A stretch of 64,000 nt of DNA from Prunus persica (lineage: Eukaryota; Streptophyta; Magnoliopsida; Rosales; Rosaceae). Below are positions 37,563-48,504 of the stretch, in pieces; position 1 is the stretch's first letter, and every line of letters starts with the position of its first letter. The stretch spans positions 4,393,510 through 4,457,509 of the forward strand of contig NC_034014.1 in assembly GCF_000346465.2 (NCBI RefSeq), read 5' to 3'. A program made the position numbers and the translations under genes. A model generated the notes under the pieces. That model had not been told where the DNA came from. It saw only the letters and a list, made by a program, of their open reading frames with translations, and did no database searches.

Positions 37563-40500
37563 TCAATAATTGCCCTGTTTAATAATTTGGAAAACAAACT
37601 CTGCCCATTCATTCCGGACTTCATCAATGGCTTCTTGGGGGTATGAAGCTTCCTGGTTTCCCTTGGCATACTGCATAAACAATGACTATTAGGGTTTATA
37701 AATAAAAAGAAATTCAATCACAGACGACGATATTTTTCATAACCGACGTAGTATATCCATTCAACGACGTTAATTTTACACGACCGTCGTTGATAATACA
37801 AAAAACGACGTGAAATGTATGAAGGTAATTTCTTCTTACCTTATTCTCAAACCCCAAGGAATGATCCATGATGATGTCCCTCATGAAGCGCATTACATAA
37901 TACCCGCATTCGACATTGCTGGGTTGCTTTGGTGTGCCTGAGAGAGTTTTCCAAATTACATTTTTACGTCCTGCTCGGGCTATGTGGGTATTATATATTT
38001 TTAAAGCACTGTTCACGATGTTTTTGGCCTCTTCATCGACCACACGATTTCCTGGCAGAGGATCCAGAAAATAGACGGTTTCTCTCTTTGCTCTTACAAT
38101 CAGCAAAATCCAATGACGGCTGCACAAAATTAATATAAAAACGACGGTTATTTACAAAAACGACGTATTATAGTATTTCACACGACGAAGTAAAGTAGCT
38201 AACGACGACATTATATATTTATCACGACGATAAATAAATACCGACGTGGTTAGTAGTTTCAAACGACTAAATAAAATAAAACACCGACGTGGTTAGTTTA
38301 TAAGCTGTCATTTATTGAAAATCATAAAAACAAAATCCTAAGGAGACTAACCCTGGATTGTAAGGCATCATGAAAATCTGTTCACCGTCTGTCTTCTGAA
38401 GTCGAGCTGCTACCAGTCGTGATCTGGCAGTTATTGTGCCAGAGTTGGCACTAACTGTAGCAGGGTCGATAAAGCCAACCATACTGCACATATTGGCTTT
38501 TTTCAAAACATCGTGTAAGTACCTAAACAAATAAAATAATATAAACAAGTCAGCACACAAAACACGACGGTTATGTATAAAACAACGACGTATTATAATA
38601 TTTCAAACGACGTACTGAAATAGATGAGGACGTTATAATATATTTATCACGACGGTTGTTAGTTAAGACGACGTGGTTAGTTAGTTACAGCCAATATATA
38701 AACCAACGAGTTATTATTTTAGAAGTACAAACCTCATATATACAGCCAATACAGTAGCTCCAATTTCTTCCATGCCTGCAAATTGTGTAATATCTTCAGG
38801 CAGGAGGAAGGTATCGCGCTCACCACCAAACACCTCCTTATCAATTGTAAATTGGACTGTCTTATCCTCAGGCAGGAGTGTCGTTTCCACAAAACGACAA
38901 AGGGTTTTTAAAGAAGATGGCGCCTCCATTTTTGAATAAGCACCAACTTCAATAACCTGTTTAAAGAAATAAAAAAAATGACGTGGTAATTCAATAAAGA
39001 CGACGGTTTAAGGAATAAAACGTCGTTTTAAAAGTATTTAAACGACGGTGAAAAAATTGTCGTGGTAATTTAATAAAGACGACGGTTTTATGAATAAAGA
39101 GTCGTCTGAAACCTTTTAAACGACGGTGAAAAAACCGTCGTTTAAATATTTTATTACGTCTTAAAAAAATTCCGCCGTCTAAGTTGTAAACAAACGACGG
39201 ATTAAATAAAAATATCGACGTCTGAAATTTTGAAAAACAAATAAAAAAGTTATGTTAACATACCTTGTCGTCATGCTTTTCTTCATCTTCTTTCTCCTTT
39301 TCTTCTTCCTTCTCTTCATCTCTTTTTTCTTCTTCCTTCTCTTCATATCTTTTTTCTTCTTCCTTCTCTTCATCTCTCTTTTCTTCTTCCTTCTCTTCAT
39401 CTGGCTGATGTTTCCCCATTTTGGCAGTATCATCCTCCAAATGTAGGGATCTCACATCACCTCCAGAGCAGCTAGCTTTGTCAGACATTGGATTTTTGGG
39501 GCTTTGGCTAATTCTTGGTTTAAGCATGCTTGGATCAAAATTGGGAATTAATTGGGAAAGCTGACTCAGGAAATGCTCCCTCTCAGCCTCTACCAATTGT
39601 TTTGTCCTAGCCTCCATCCTTAAGGCCTCTTCCCTTGCCTTAGCCTCCATCTTTTTAGTCTCTTCTTGAAGGAGAACTCTTAAACTCTCCTTCAAACGGT
39701 CGTCAAAGCTCACCCTCTGTGGTTTGGGCAAATTGAAATATTGCCTTGGGGAAACACCAGCACCAACTCCCCTCACCCTGCCTGGATGCTCGGGGCCCAA
39801 AGCCATGGTCAGCACATCATTGCTGCCATCTACTCTGACTTTGCCTTCCGAGACTTGTTTCTGCAATTCATCCTAAAACAAAGATAAACAAAAAAACACA
39901 CGACGGTTATTTATGTACAAACGACGTATTATATAATTTCACACGACGCAATAACATATAAAACGACGTTATTATAACTTATCACGACGGTAGTTATACC
40001 GACGTGGTTATTTATTTAAAACGACGAAATGAATAAACAACCGACGTCTTATGCTATAATTAAAGAAAACAGAGTAGTGATTCCTATTTAGACCGTTAAC
40101 GACGTTTTTAACAAAGTTTCGACGTGGTAATATCATTCACACGACGAACAATATAACACACGACGTAATAAGAATAATTCACAGTTTAATAAAAATTTAA
40201 AACAGAGTGATAGTAGGCTTACAATTAATTTAGCTTTCTCTGCCACCTTTGGATCAGGGATGTTACCATGTTTGTCCTGTCTAGCTCTCTTCCATAAGGT
40301 AGATCGATCAATTTCTACCCCAGGCATGGTTTCCTCCAATTGATCCTCCAATCCAGCATATCCTTTTCGAGACAATCGATGATTGTACTCGAGTTTCTCC
40401 CTAATCTGTGCATGTTGAGAATGCACAGACTCAAAATCTTTGGATAGCCTTGAAGCTACAAAGGCATCCCATTGTGCTTTCTCTATGAATTTATATGTTT

Positions 40501-41032
40501 CAGGGGGTTGGCTTAATTTCTCCCTGTCATTGGTGTATGGAAGGATATAATGCCTCGTTAGTGTAGACTTGAAATCCTTCCATTTCTTCGAAGCAGAAGC
40601 TAAAACAGAGGTCTTGCCCCCTTGGCCTACGACAAAAGTCATGTCAACTGCTTCCCAAATCTGCTCCTTTATATCCTTGGGGATTTGGGACCATTTCTTG
40701 TCCACAAGTGGGATCCTGGAGCGTGCCAACACACCAATATACGACTGCATCTCAATATGTGCTTGGCCAACACCTTTCCCCCTTTTATTGTACTCAACAA
40801 TTGGCCTCAGTTTCTGAAGCTTTCTCTTCACAACACGAGGCATTGTGCTCATACCTCGACCAGTCTTTGAATCATCAGAGATTGTTGTCTGGCTGGTTGG
40901 TTCTGTCTCAGCAGATGATGAAGCAAACTTCATCTTCTTCGAAGACTTCATCTCCTTCGAAGACTTGTCTTGAGGAGCTACCATTCCAAGCTTCTTGGAG
41001 CCAGAATCCTTAGTTTGTTGTTGAGAAACCAT
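37563..41032 (-). CDS. CACTA-borne Ulp1-type protein, six exons
   Basis: Exons 40223-41032, 39264-39872, 38733-38956, 38352-38522, 37840-38119 and 37563-37670 join in frame to 734 codons (733 aa). The ATG at 41032 gives MVSQQQTKDSG. Residues 1-270: basic N-terminus, then a plant-transposase (Transposase_24-like) region with YIGVLARSRIPLVDKKWSQIPKDIKEQIWEAVD and YKFIEKAQWDAFVASRLSKDF. Residues about 271-470: linker and a long charged repeat of EEKEEEKRD units. Residues about 475-700: C48 peptidase, with His in GRHWILLIV, Asp in YFLDPLPG and Cys in VECGYYVMRFMRD. All five introns have GT-AG ends and are filled with CGACG repeats. The role of Ulp1 genes in CACTA elements is unproven; SUMO-pathway action is inferred from the fold. 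Confidence 0.88.
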
Positions 41033-41089
41033 TTTAACAGACAAAACTGCAAGTGAAAATATTTCAGGAAAACATTAAGAACACAAACG

Positions 41090-42420
41090 ACGGTATTAAA
41101 AAATACGACGTATGATATGATTTTAGACGACGCAATGAAATAATCTCAGATGTAATAAATGTTTAAAACCATTATTTATATAACGTCGTGGTATATATGT
41201 TCACACGACGTCAATAGTAATACACCGTCGTGGTAAACTATTATTTATATAACGTCGTGGTATTTATGTTCATACGACGTCAATAGTAATACACCGTCGT
41301 GGTATTAACATTCACACGACGTAAAACAATAAGATATTTTGTCGTCTATATTAGATACCAACCCTAGTTTCTTTTCTTTATATTTTATCAAATAAGGGAA
41401 AAACAAAAACCATTGTTCAGAGAAATCAAACCTGCAATTAAACAAGCATATAAAAAAAGACTATTATTTTAAAAACAACTTTGTCAATTTTCAGACGACG
41501 CTAGAACAACTTACGAACCGTCGTGGTCTACCGTCGTCTTATTTAGTTGAGGTAGTTGTCTTCAAAGTTGGAAACTTTCCCTCTTTGTCTGTATATTTTA
41601 TCAAACTTGGAAAGAAGTAAAATGATTTTGGCCAGAAAAAAGGTAAAAAGATTTTTCAAACAAAAAACGTATGAGCATGCAAAACAGTAACCAAAATAGT
41701 GAAAATGAAAGCTTACCTTTTGCGTGCAATGAAAGCAAGAGGAAGATGATCGATGTTTAAGTTCAAGGACGACGAAGAAGACGAGAGGAAGACGATGAGA
41801 AACTCTGACAATGCTCTAACAAGGAAAAGAGACGAAAAGGTTTCTCTGGAGATTGAAATTTTTAATCGGGTTTGGAAACAGTGCATGTGTAAGTCCAAAA
41901 GTTGCTTACATATAAAACCATTTCAAAAAAATAATACGGCGGTTACATTTAACTACGTCGTTTTTAACTAACACGACGCAATATTTTTAGTTCGACGTGG
42001 AATCATTTCATTTAACGTCGTTAGGTTTAATATAACAGACGTGGATTTTAATTTTTAAATTATGAATAGAATTTTTTTTTTCCCGTGACCTTTCAGTTTA
42101 TTTTTCAATTACAGTGCGTTATAAATAGAGTTTTTTTTCCGGAGGAAATTTAAAACGAAGGAAATTAATATTCTGCAATATGTAAAGTTTCTTTTTTGGA
42201 TGACAGATTTAAATAAAATAAGAATATAAAAACAACTAATGTGTAAGTCAAGTAGACGAAAAGTTGCTTACATATAAAACCATTTCAAAAAAATAATACG
42301 GCGTGGAGTTCTGTAATGTACGTCAGTAATACCGACGTTGATTTTACAATTTAAACGGCGGTTTTTTGGTAAGGACCGCCGTTGGTTTTAAAAATTTATT
42401 CTATAAATTTGTCGCTTTCA
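41090..42420. repeat. CACTA repeat region upstream of the Ulp1 gene
   Basis: CGACG motifs continue (for example 41195-41310 in a 60-bp tandem phrase ATATAACGTCGTGGTAT). The segment 42030-42240 is a direct copy of 43430-43628. Likely promoter of the minus-strand gene. A purine-rich patch at 41757-41800 is non-coding as far as I can see. Confidence 0.75.
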
Positions 42421-42540
42421 TTCATTTTCGCGGTTTACATTTAGGGTTCCAAGTTCTTTCTCTCTCAGAGACACTGTCTCTCACATCTCAAAGACAATAA
42501 TTTGGAGGTCTTTCTCAAAGAGAAATTGAGCTTACATTTA

Positions 42541-42904
42541 GGCTAGTTGACAAGAAGAAGCTTGTCAACTAGCCTTCTCACTTCCTTGATCAAGCCTGAT
42601 AGGACACTTAGTGCTTCTGAATACTCCTTGCTTTCCATCAAAAGAGATGCAAGCCTGGCCTCCACTCGCTGTCGAAGGAAAGTTCGCTTCTCAGGGAAAT
42701 CTGAAGATCAGATGTGCCTGATCCTCTGCTTGATTTTTTTGACTAAGAAGATCCGTCAGATTTGTGATAGCCTCTTCCTTTACGTAGAGCTTCAGAAGAA
42801 GAAGATGGGTTTCAAGAATGCGATAGAGAATAGAAATGGCTTCAGATGGCCTCTAAAGCATGAGCAATCGAATCAGTAGTTGCTGGGAGATATGATGAAG
42901 ACAT
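42541..42904 (-). pseudogene. RPN6: Captured RPN6 (26S proteasome subunit) fragment
   Basis: On the minus strand the ATG at 42904 reads MSSSYLPATTDSIAHALEAI, the N-terminus of plant RPN6. It is followed, with small frame breaks, by AISILYRILE and EEAITNL, and then by KRTFLRQRVEARLASLLMES and KEVRRLVDK, which lie about 100 residues further on in RPN6. About 50 residues between these blocks are missing. RPN6 is a lid subunit of the 26S proteasome. The piece has no visible intron, so it may come from an RNA copy or from joined exons. It ends at a 14-bp inverted repeat (42541-42574). Confidence 0.8.
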
Positions 42905-42919
42905 TGTCAATGCTTTGAA

Positions 42920-44551
42920 CTATACAAGTCCTGCAGAAAGATAAAGGACCAAACTGTTAAAGAAACTGAAACAACGGCGGTTTTCTGTTCTACCGTCGTC
43001 TTTTCTCGTCGTCTATATAAAGGTAAGATGGTGGTATATTTATAATTACCGACGTAGATTATTTTGTTAAACGTCGTTAAGTGTACTACAACCGACGTGG
43101 ATTTTATTTTTAAATTATAAATAGAGTGTTTTTTTCCCGAATTCTTTCAGTTTTAGTTTTCAATTACAAAGCGTGATAAATAGATTTTTCTTTCCCGAGG
43201 AAATTTCAAATGAGGGAAATTAATGTTCTAGAATTTGTAAACTAACACGACGCAATATTACTAACCCGAGGAAATTATAAATAGATTTTGCTTTCCCGAA
43301 GAAATTTTAAATTAATTCAGTTTGAAACAACGACGGGTTTTTGTTATGACGTCGTTTTTAACTAAAACGACGCAATATTTGTTTTGCGACGTGGAATATT
43401 TTCATTTAACGTCGTTAGTTTTAATATAACCGACGTGGATTTGAATTTTTAAATTATGAATAGAATTTTTTTTCCCGTGACCTTTCAGTTTATTTTTCAA
43501 TTACAGTGCGTTATAAATAGAGTTTTTTTTCCGGAGAAAATTTAAAATGAAGGAAATTAATGTTCTGGAATATGTAAAGTTTCTTTTTTGGATGACAGAT
43601 TTAAATAAAATAAGAATATAAAAACAACGACTGTTTTTGTATTACTGTCGTCGTTTTTCGTCGTCTTAAGTAAGACTAAGACGACGTAATATATTTGTTT
43701 AGCGACGTTGATTTGTTTTTTAAACGTCGTTAGGTATAATATAACCGTTGTTGAAAATTGTCTCTCTGATTGCAAATTTGCAACGACGTTAGGTATAATA
43801 TTTGTAGATACACAAACGCACACACATCATCAACTTCCAAAAAATTGTCTCTCTGATTGCAAATCTGTGGAACAGAGTTCCATCTGGTAAGATTTCGTAA
43901 CCCTTGGGATCTCAGAAAAATCTGATTATGTCGGCGGTTTTCTGATTATGTCGGCGGTTTTCTATATAAACCGTCGTGGTTATTTCAATTCTTGTCATTA
44001 AGTAGATCTACCGACGTAGGATAAGAAAATCAAAGAAAAAAACGACGTATAAAATGAATAAATACGACGTTGAATTTTATAGTACGATTTAAAGATAACG
44101 TCGTAGAACTATACGAGAATGACGTCGATATATTTATATTTTTCGTCGTTGTACATTAATTTAATACGGCGATATTTTGTATTTTAAAGCCTTGGATTTG
44201 TTTGTAATTATACGGCGTCTTATACGAAAACCTCGTCGTGTTATTTTATGAGTAAACACGGCGGCTTTTATTGAAATCGTCGTCTTTACTTTCTACGTCG
44301 GTCGATTCATAACTTCTGCCGTTCTTTGTTGGTTTTGATTTTACACTGCCGAAATCTGTTTCAAATAGACGTCGGTTGTTTAATTAGGTACGTCGTTGTT
44401 TTTGAACAGCCATTTGAATCTCCATTTTTAGTTGTCTAAGGTGGTATTACACGACGGTGTTTTTAGAACCGTCGTCTTTTTAAAAACCACGACGGTTTTC
44501 ACCTAGACCGTCGTTGTTTTCTGGTCGTCTTTTTCACTTTTTGTAGTAGTG
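42920..44551. repeat. Right subterminal CGTCGT repeat region
   Basis: CGTCGT/ACGACG motifs recur to the right end. They include head-to-head pairs near 44450-44520 (ACGACGGTG then ACCGTCGTC; ACGACGGT then ACCGTCGT). No coding frame. Confidence 0.9.
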
Positions 44552-45719
44552 TGTATGAAATTGTGCTAATATTATGTGTCAACTTTCAGCACCTGGACAT
44601 GGCAACCTTTCTTATTCGGAAAAGGCAACTCTCTCATCCGTTAGTTTTTGGAACTGACTGGACAACGGCAGATTGTTGCTTGCAGGTAAACATGTAACCA
44701 TGTTACATTCACTGCTTCATTTGCTGTCGGTTGTGATTTTCTAATATGCCTTCATTTAAATTTCTGCAGCAATTTCTAGAGCCGTTCAAACCGACTGCCA
44801 GGACACGTGGATCGAAGAAGGCAGCTGCTTCAAACACCGTTGACCTTCCACCCAGCAAGCTGAAGAATATACATCACTTTGTGCGTGGTACGTGGCAACA
44901 CGGGTATGCCCAAGCTTGGACAAAAGTCCGGAAGGTCTATTTGCCATATAATCTGAAAGGGTCTCACTGAGTTGCAATCGAAATTGATTTCGTCAGACAT
45001 ACTGCAACTTTGTATGACTCCTATGTTGATTTTACCAAACGTTCAAAGCTGGTTACACTTCTGCACCCTATTAGCGATACGCTGGCACGAGTGCTATATG
45101 ATATGCACTTTTATGATGATTCTGAGGTTGACGAGGTGAAGCAAAAGGGGCTGACGATGTCGATGTATACGCCATTCTCAGTGTGCAGCATTGCAGATGT
45201 GCCACAACAACGAGATGAGTAAGCTTTGTGAATTTAGTGCAGTTTATCCAAATTTTACATAACTGCCCCCTCTAATTTCCCAACTTATTGGCCTCACAGT
45301 GCGTCTTGCGGAATGTTGACCGTCAAATTCATCGAGCATCTCAGTGCTGGGATTGAAGTAGATAAAGTTGACCCTTTGAAGATCAAATATTACTGACTGA
45401 AGCTTGCAATTGTGGGTTTAAGGGGGGAGGCATATTTATGAGGTAAATGTCTTCTGTCATCTGAAGTCTTTCCAGTCATTCAACTCAAAATTTGTCGCCT
45501 AATACTGTGGAATGGCAGAACAAGTGTTAGGAGGCCATACATAAATAGCCACAAGTTGTCATACATGTATATCAAAAGTGTGAAGTTGAAACCTACATAC
45601 GACAAGGGAAGAAGGAAGCTTTGTCCCATACAGGTGAATCGTGGAGTAAACATGTTTATGCCACCATACCAAATTGACTGCCCCCTTGAATTGCACTTGA
45701 CGCTACCACAATAGTAGGG

Positions 45720-47688
45720 GTGGACCTTGGCCAGGGTCTGCGGGAATGGATATTAAAAAGTACATAAAGGTTGAGAAGGTTCCTGGTGGCCAGTTGGAAG
45801 ATTCAGTGGTTCTCAAACGAGTAATGATTAACAAAGATGTTATTGCACCTGGAAAAATGAGAAGAAAGATTTTCAACCCACGCATCATTCTTCTTGATTG
45901 TCCTCTGGAATATAAGAAAGGCGAGAACCAAACAAATGCTGAGTTTCTTAAAGAAGAAGATTGGGGAGTCCTGCTAAAATTGGAAGAAGAATACATCGAG
46001 AGGCTATGTGTGCAAATATTGAAGTTTAAACCAGATGTGGTTATCACATCAAAGGGGCTTAGTGACTTGGCATGCCATTATTTTAGCAAGGCCGGCGTCA
46101 ATGCAATCAGGAGGTTGCGGAAAACAGATAATAACCGAATTGCCAAGGCTTGTGGGGCTGTAATTGTTAACAGACCAGATGAATTGCAAGAGTCTGATGT
46201 TGGTACAGGCGCTGGGATATTTGAGGTTAAGAAAATTGGTGATGAGTTTTTTGCATTCATTGTTCATTGCAAAGAGCCTAAAGCATGTACTGTACTCTTC
46301 AGATGACAGTAGTAAAGATATTTTAAATGAAGTGGAAAGGAATTTGCAGGTATAATGGTTTGACTTCTTTGTCCCCATTACGTAGAATAAATATACTATG
46401 CTGAAATTTGTTATTTACTCCCTTATATCTGGTCATAGGATGCCATGTCTGTAGCAAGAAACATCCTCAAGAATCCGAAACTTGTTCCTGCTGGTGGTGC
46501 TACAGAGTGAACTGTATCTGCTACATTGAAGCAAAAGAGTTCATCTATATAAGGTATAGAAAAGGTAAAAGCTCCTTTCCTCATCCAAAAGTTTGGTATT
46601 TCTTGTGTAAAACTCGTCGAAGAATAACTCCTTGTGGAAGTAGAAATCTAAATTCTATGAATAAACTGGCTGTCACTTCACTTCACATGCTCCTTGACAT
46701 ACTTAAGATTAACAATTAGTTGTGGTTTCACTTTACATGCATTTTAATGGAGTTTTATGGCTACACGTGTTTTGATGGTAAAACAGTGGGCGTATGAAGC
46801 TGCTGCTATAGCTTTTGAGGCTATACCACGTACTTTGGCTCAGAATTGCGGGGTGAATGTGATTAGAACAATGACGGCGCTGCAGGCAAAGGTTTAAATC
46901 TGTTTTGTATGGCTTTGTTCTATTTTTTTTTTATGATTTGTCATTTCTATATACGTTCTGATGCATCATTATCTTTTGTGGTCACAATATGATGCATCAT
47001 TGATATCCTAACCACAATTTTTTTTTCATAGCATGCAAATGGTGAAAATGCATGGATTGGCATTGATGGTAACACTGGTGTGATAACTGATGTGAAAGAG
47101 AAAAAGGTAGGTGGATATCTTTTTGGCTTACTATTGTTGCTCTCTTTTATTTCCTTCACTATCTCAATATTCACATTTGTTGGGTGATTGATATTTTCTG
47201 AAAGCTCTGAAATAGGACTTTTAATGTAGTATTGTTCTCAAATGTATCCATTATATGTCCCTTTATTGATATGGCATAAGCGTCAATATTCTGGTTGATA
47301 TTGTCGATTTGCTTCAGTAGTAGTTATAGTTTACAGCTTCTCCCAATATATTTCGACAGCACTCATGTGAGGGGAAGTGCTGTTGTCGTGGTTATTACTA
47401 AAGTGAACGCCATTGCTTATATTTGAGCATCCATGGAGTCTTGAATCTGAAATTTCTTTTGTTGGTAAGGCTGTTAATTTATAGCAATTATGATGTCAGA
47501 TATGGGATGCATACAACGTGAAGGCCCAGACTTTTAAAACGGCCATAGAAGCTGCTTGCCTACTTCTCAGAATCGATGACATTGTGAGTGGGATCAAGAA
47601 GAAGCAGCCTCCTGGTGCCAAAGCTGCTTCGAAGCCTCAAGTTGAGACAGAAGGCCATGCAGATAATGAGCAAATAATTCCGGAGTGA
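45720..47688 (+). pseudogene. CCT3: Captured CCT3 chaperonin fragment with introns
   Basis: Five exon blocks with conserved splice sites: 45720-46349, 46439-46564, 46787-46891, 47032-47106 and 47500-47688. They match the TCP-1 gamma subunit from VDLGQGLRE and IKKYIKVEKVPGGQ through FNPRIILLDCPLEYKKGENQT, ACGAVIVNRPDELQESDVGTG, WAYEAAAIAFEAIPRTLAQN and TAIEAACLLLRIDDIVSGIKKKQ to the natural C-terminal region (NEQIIPE). About the first 220 residues are absent. Frame breaks: a base lost at 45748 (LRE then DIKKY), a shift after CTVLFR, and TGA after GGATE. CCT3 is part of the cytosolic chaperonin ring that folds actin and tubulin. Retained introns show capture from genomic DNA. Confidence 0.9.
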
Positions 47689-47984
47689 TTATCGAAAGCA
47701 CGTGGTTTTCTCAGTTTGAATGAAGTTTTGCTTTAAAGAAGAAAAAAATGAGCATTATAAGTTTGATGAGGATATTTTGTAGGTTTGTAATGTCACCTTC
47801 ACTTGGTAGTATGTGTTTTGTCCCTCTTCTTTCTTTCTCAATCCACGAGGGGTGGGAAAGAAGAGAAGTCTTCTTATTGGAGAATGGTAATGTTAGTTTT
47901 ACATGTCATCTGTGTATCGAACACAATTTATTTGTTGAACTTCGTGGATTGGCACAATGGAGCTTATTTCTACCATTCTTCTGA

Positions 47985-48218
47985 ATGATTGTTAACAGTC
48001 AATTTATTTTGAGCCTGTGGGAGAAGGCTAGGGTTGCATACAAGCATGGGACGCCTCTTGAAGGAGGCAAAATTGTTGATTCTGAGCCTGTGGATTTATT
48101 TTCCAGTGCTCATAATATTCCAAAGGCTCAAGCTCAGGCTCATCATCATCTTCATGATGAAGATTCTAATCACAACCACTCCCAGATGAAACAAGATGAA
48201 CTTAATAGAAGGGAATAG
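47985..48218 (+). other. Unrecognised exon-like frame, His-rich
   Basis: 77 codons including LWEKARVAYKHGTPLEGGKIVDSEPVDLF and AQAQAHHHLHDEDSNHNHSQ. The composition looks like the true C-terminus of a plant protein rather than random sequence. It lies 3' of the CCT3 piece and on the same strand, so it may be a second captured gene fragment. I do not recognise the family. Confidence 0.35.
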
Positions 48219-48224
48219 TAATAT

Positions 48225-48365
48225 AAGGGCAATACGATAGGAATTTTATCATTACATCGAATGTCGCAATATGGCCACAATAAATATACAATACGAAGGC
48301 AATATTAGGGCAATATAAGCACAATAGGAAGGCAATATTAAGGCAATATACATACAATACATACA
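48225..48365. repeat. GCAATA motif cluster 1
   Basis: AAGGCAATATTA and variants (GGCAATAC, GGCAATAT, CACAATA) recur about every 12-20 bp between the previous frame and ORF X. The same motif recurs at three other places in the MULE. Confidence 0.6.
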
Positions 48366-48504
48366 CATTACAAACAACATTTCACACATGCCAAAGAAAT
48401 TGCCACCGAACCTTAACAATACTCTCTATCCGGCGAAGGGAAAATGAAGGCAACAAAAGATCCATGTACTCGGGTGAGATGAACTGAAGTAGCATTCACC
48501 GTTA

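Larger units (their letters stand above)
32552..44551 (-). mobile_element. CACTA (En/Spm) element, 12,000 bp
   Basis: Both ends begin CACTACTACAAAAA reading inward and remain similar for about 28 bp (AAAGACGAC). The 3-bp target duplication TGT is at 32549-32551 and 44552-44554. Inside, genes run on the minus strand: a TNP2 remnant (33913-34782), an intact Ulp1-type gene (37563-41032) and a captured RPN6 piece (42541-42904). The rest is filled with ACGACG/CGTCGT repeats in both orientations, which fits the subterminal repeats of CACTA elements but is unusually extensive. The element lacks the TNP2 catalytic core, so it should be non-autonomous. It sits in an intron of the MULE Ulp1 gene. Confidence 0.95.
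29945..45396 (+). pseudogene. MULE-borne DUF1985/Ulp1 protease gene
   Basis: Visible exons: 29939-30710, 30786-30935, 31020-31217, 31333-32222, 32394-32478, 44590-44685, 44770-45218 and 45300-45396. The first carries a DUF1985-type domain (FGHLLRIEDLKWTSPIVHGLLLR...FTAQQFCIVTRLRFG), and IWAYEVFPALAALH continues it. 31333-32222 is a coiled coil plus acidic linker. The end is a C48 (SUMO-protease-like) domain: His in GSH-VAIEID, Asp in LYDSYVD, Gln in PQQRD, Cys in DASCGM. An A16 run at 30617-30632 shifts the frame before GRPREYHLKGFAYALQ. TGA at 44968-44970 replaces the Trp expected after the catalytic His. The CACTA lies in the intron 32479-44589. Such fusions are typical passengers of KI-MULEs; their role is unknown. 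Confidence 0.82.

Noticed and set aside
39252..39446. Plus-strand Phe/Leu-rich frame resembling membrane segments
   Set aside because: It is antisense to the EEKEEEKRD-coding repeat of the Ulp1-type gene.
41713..41971. Acidic/basic frame KDDEEDERK near 41757
   Set aside because: Purine-rich patch in CACTA non-coding DNA without a domain or splice support.
42547..42879. Plus-strand 110-codon frame
   Set aside because: It is antisense to the RPN6 fragment, which explains its openness.
32552..44551. CRISPR-like reading of the regularly repeated ACGACG motifs
   Set aside because: Units are short, in both orientations and unevenly spaced, within a plant CACTA element with clear ends.
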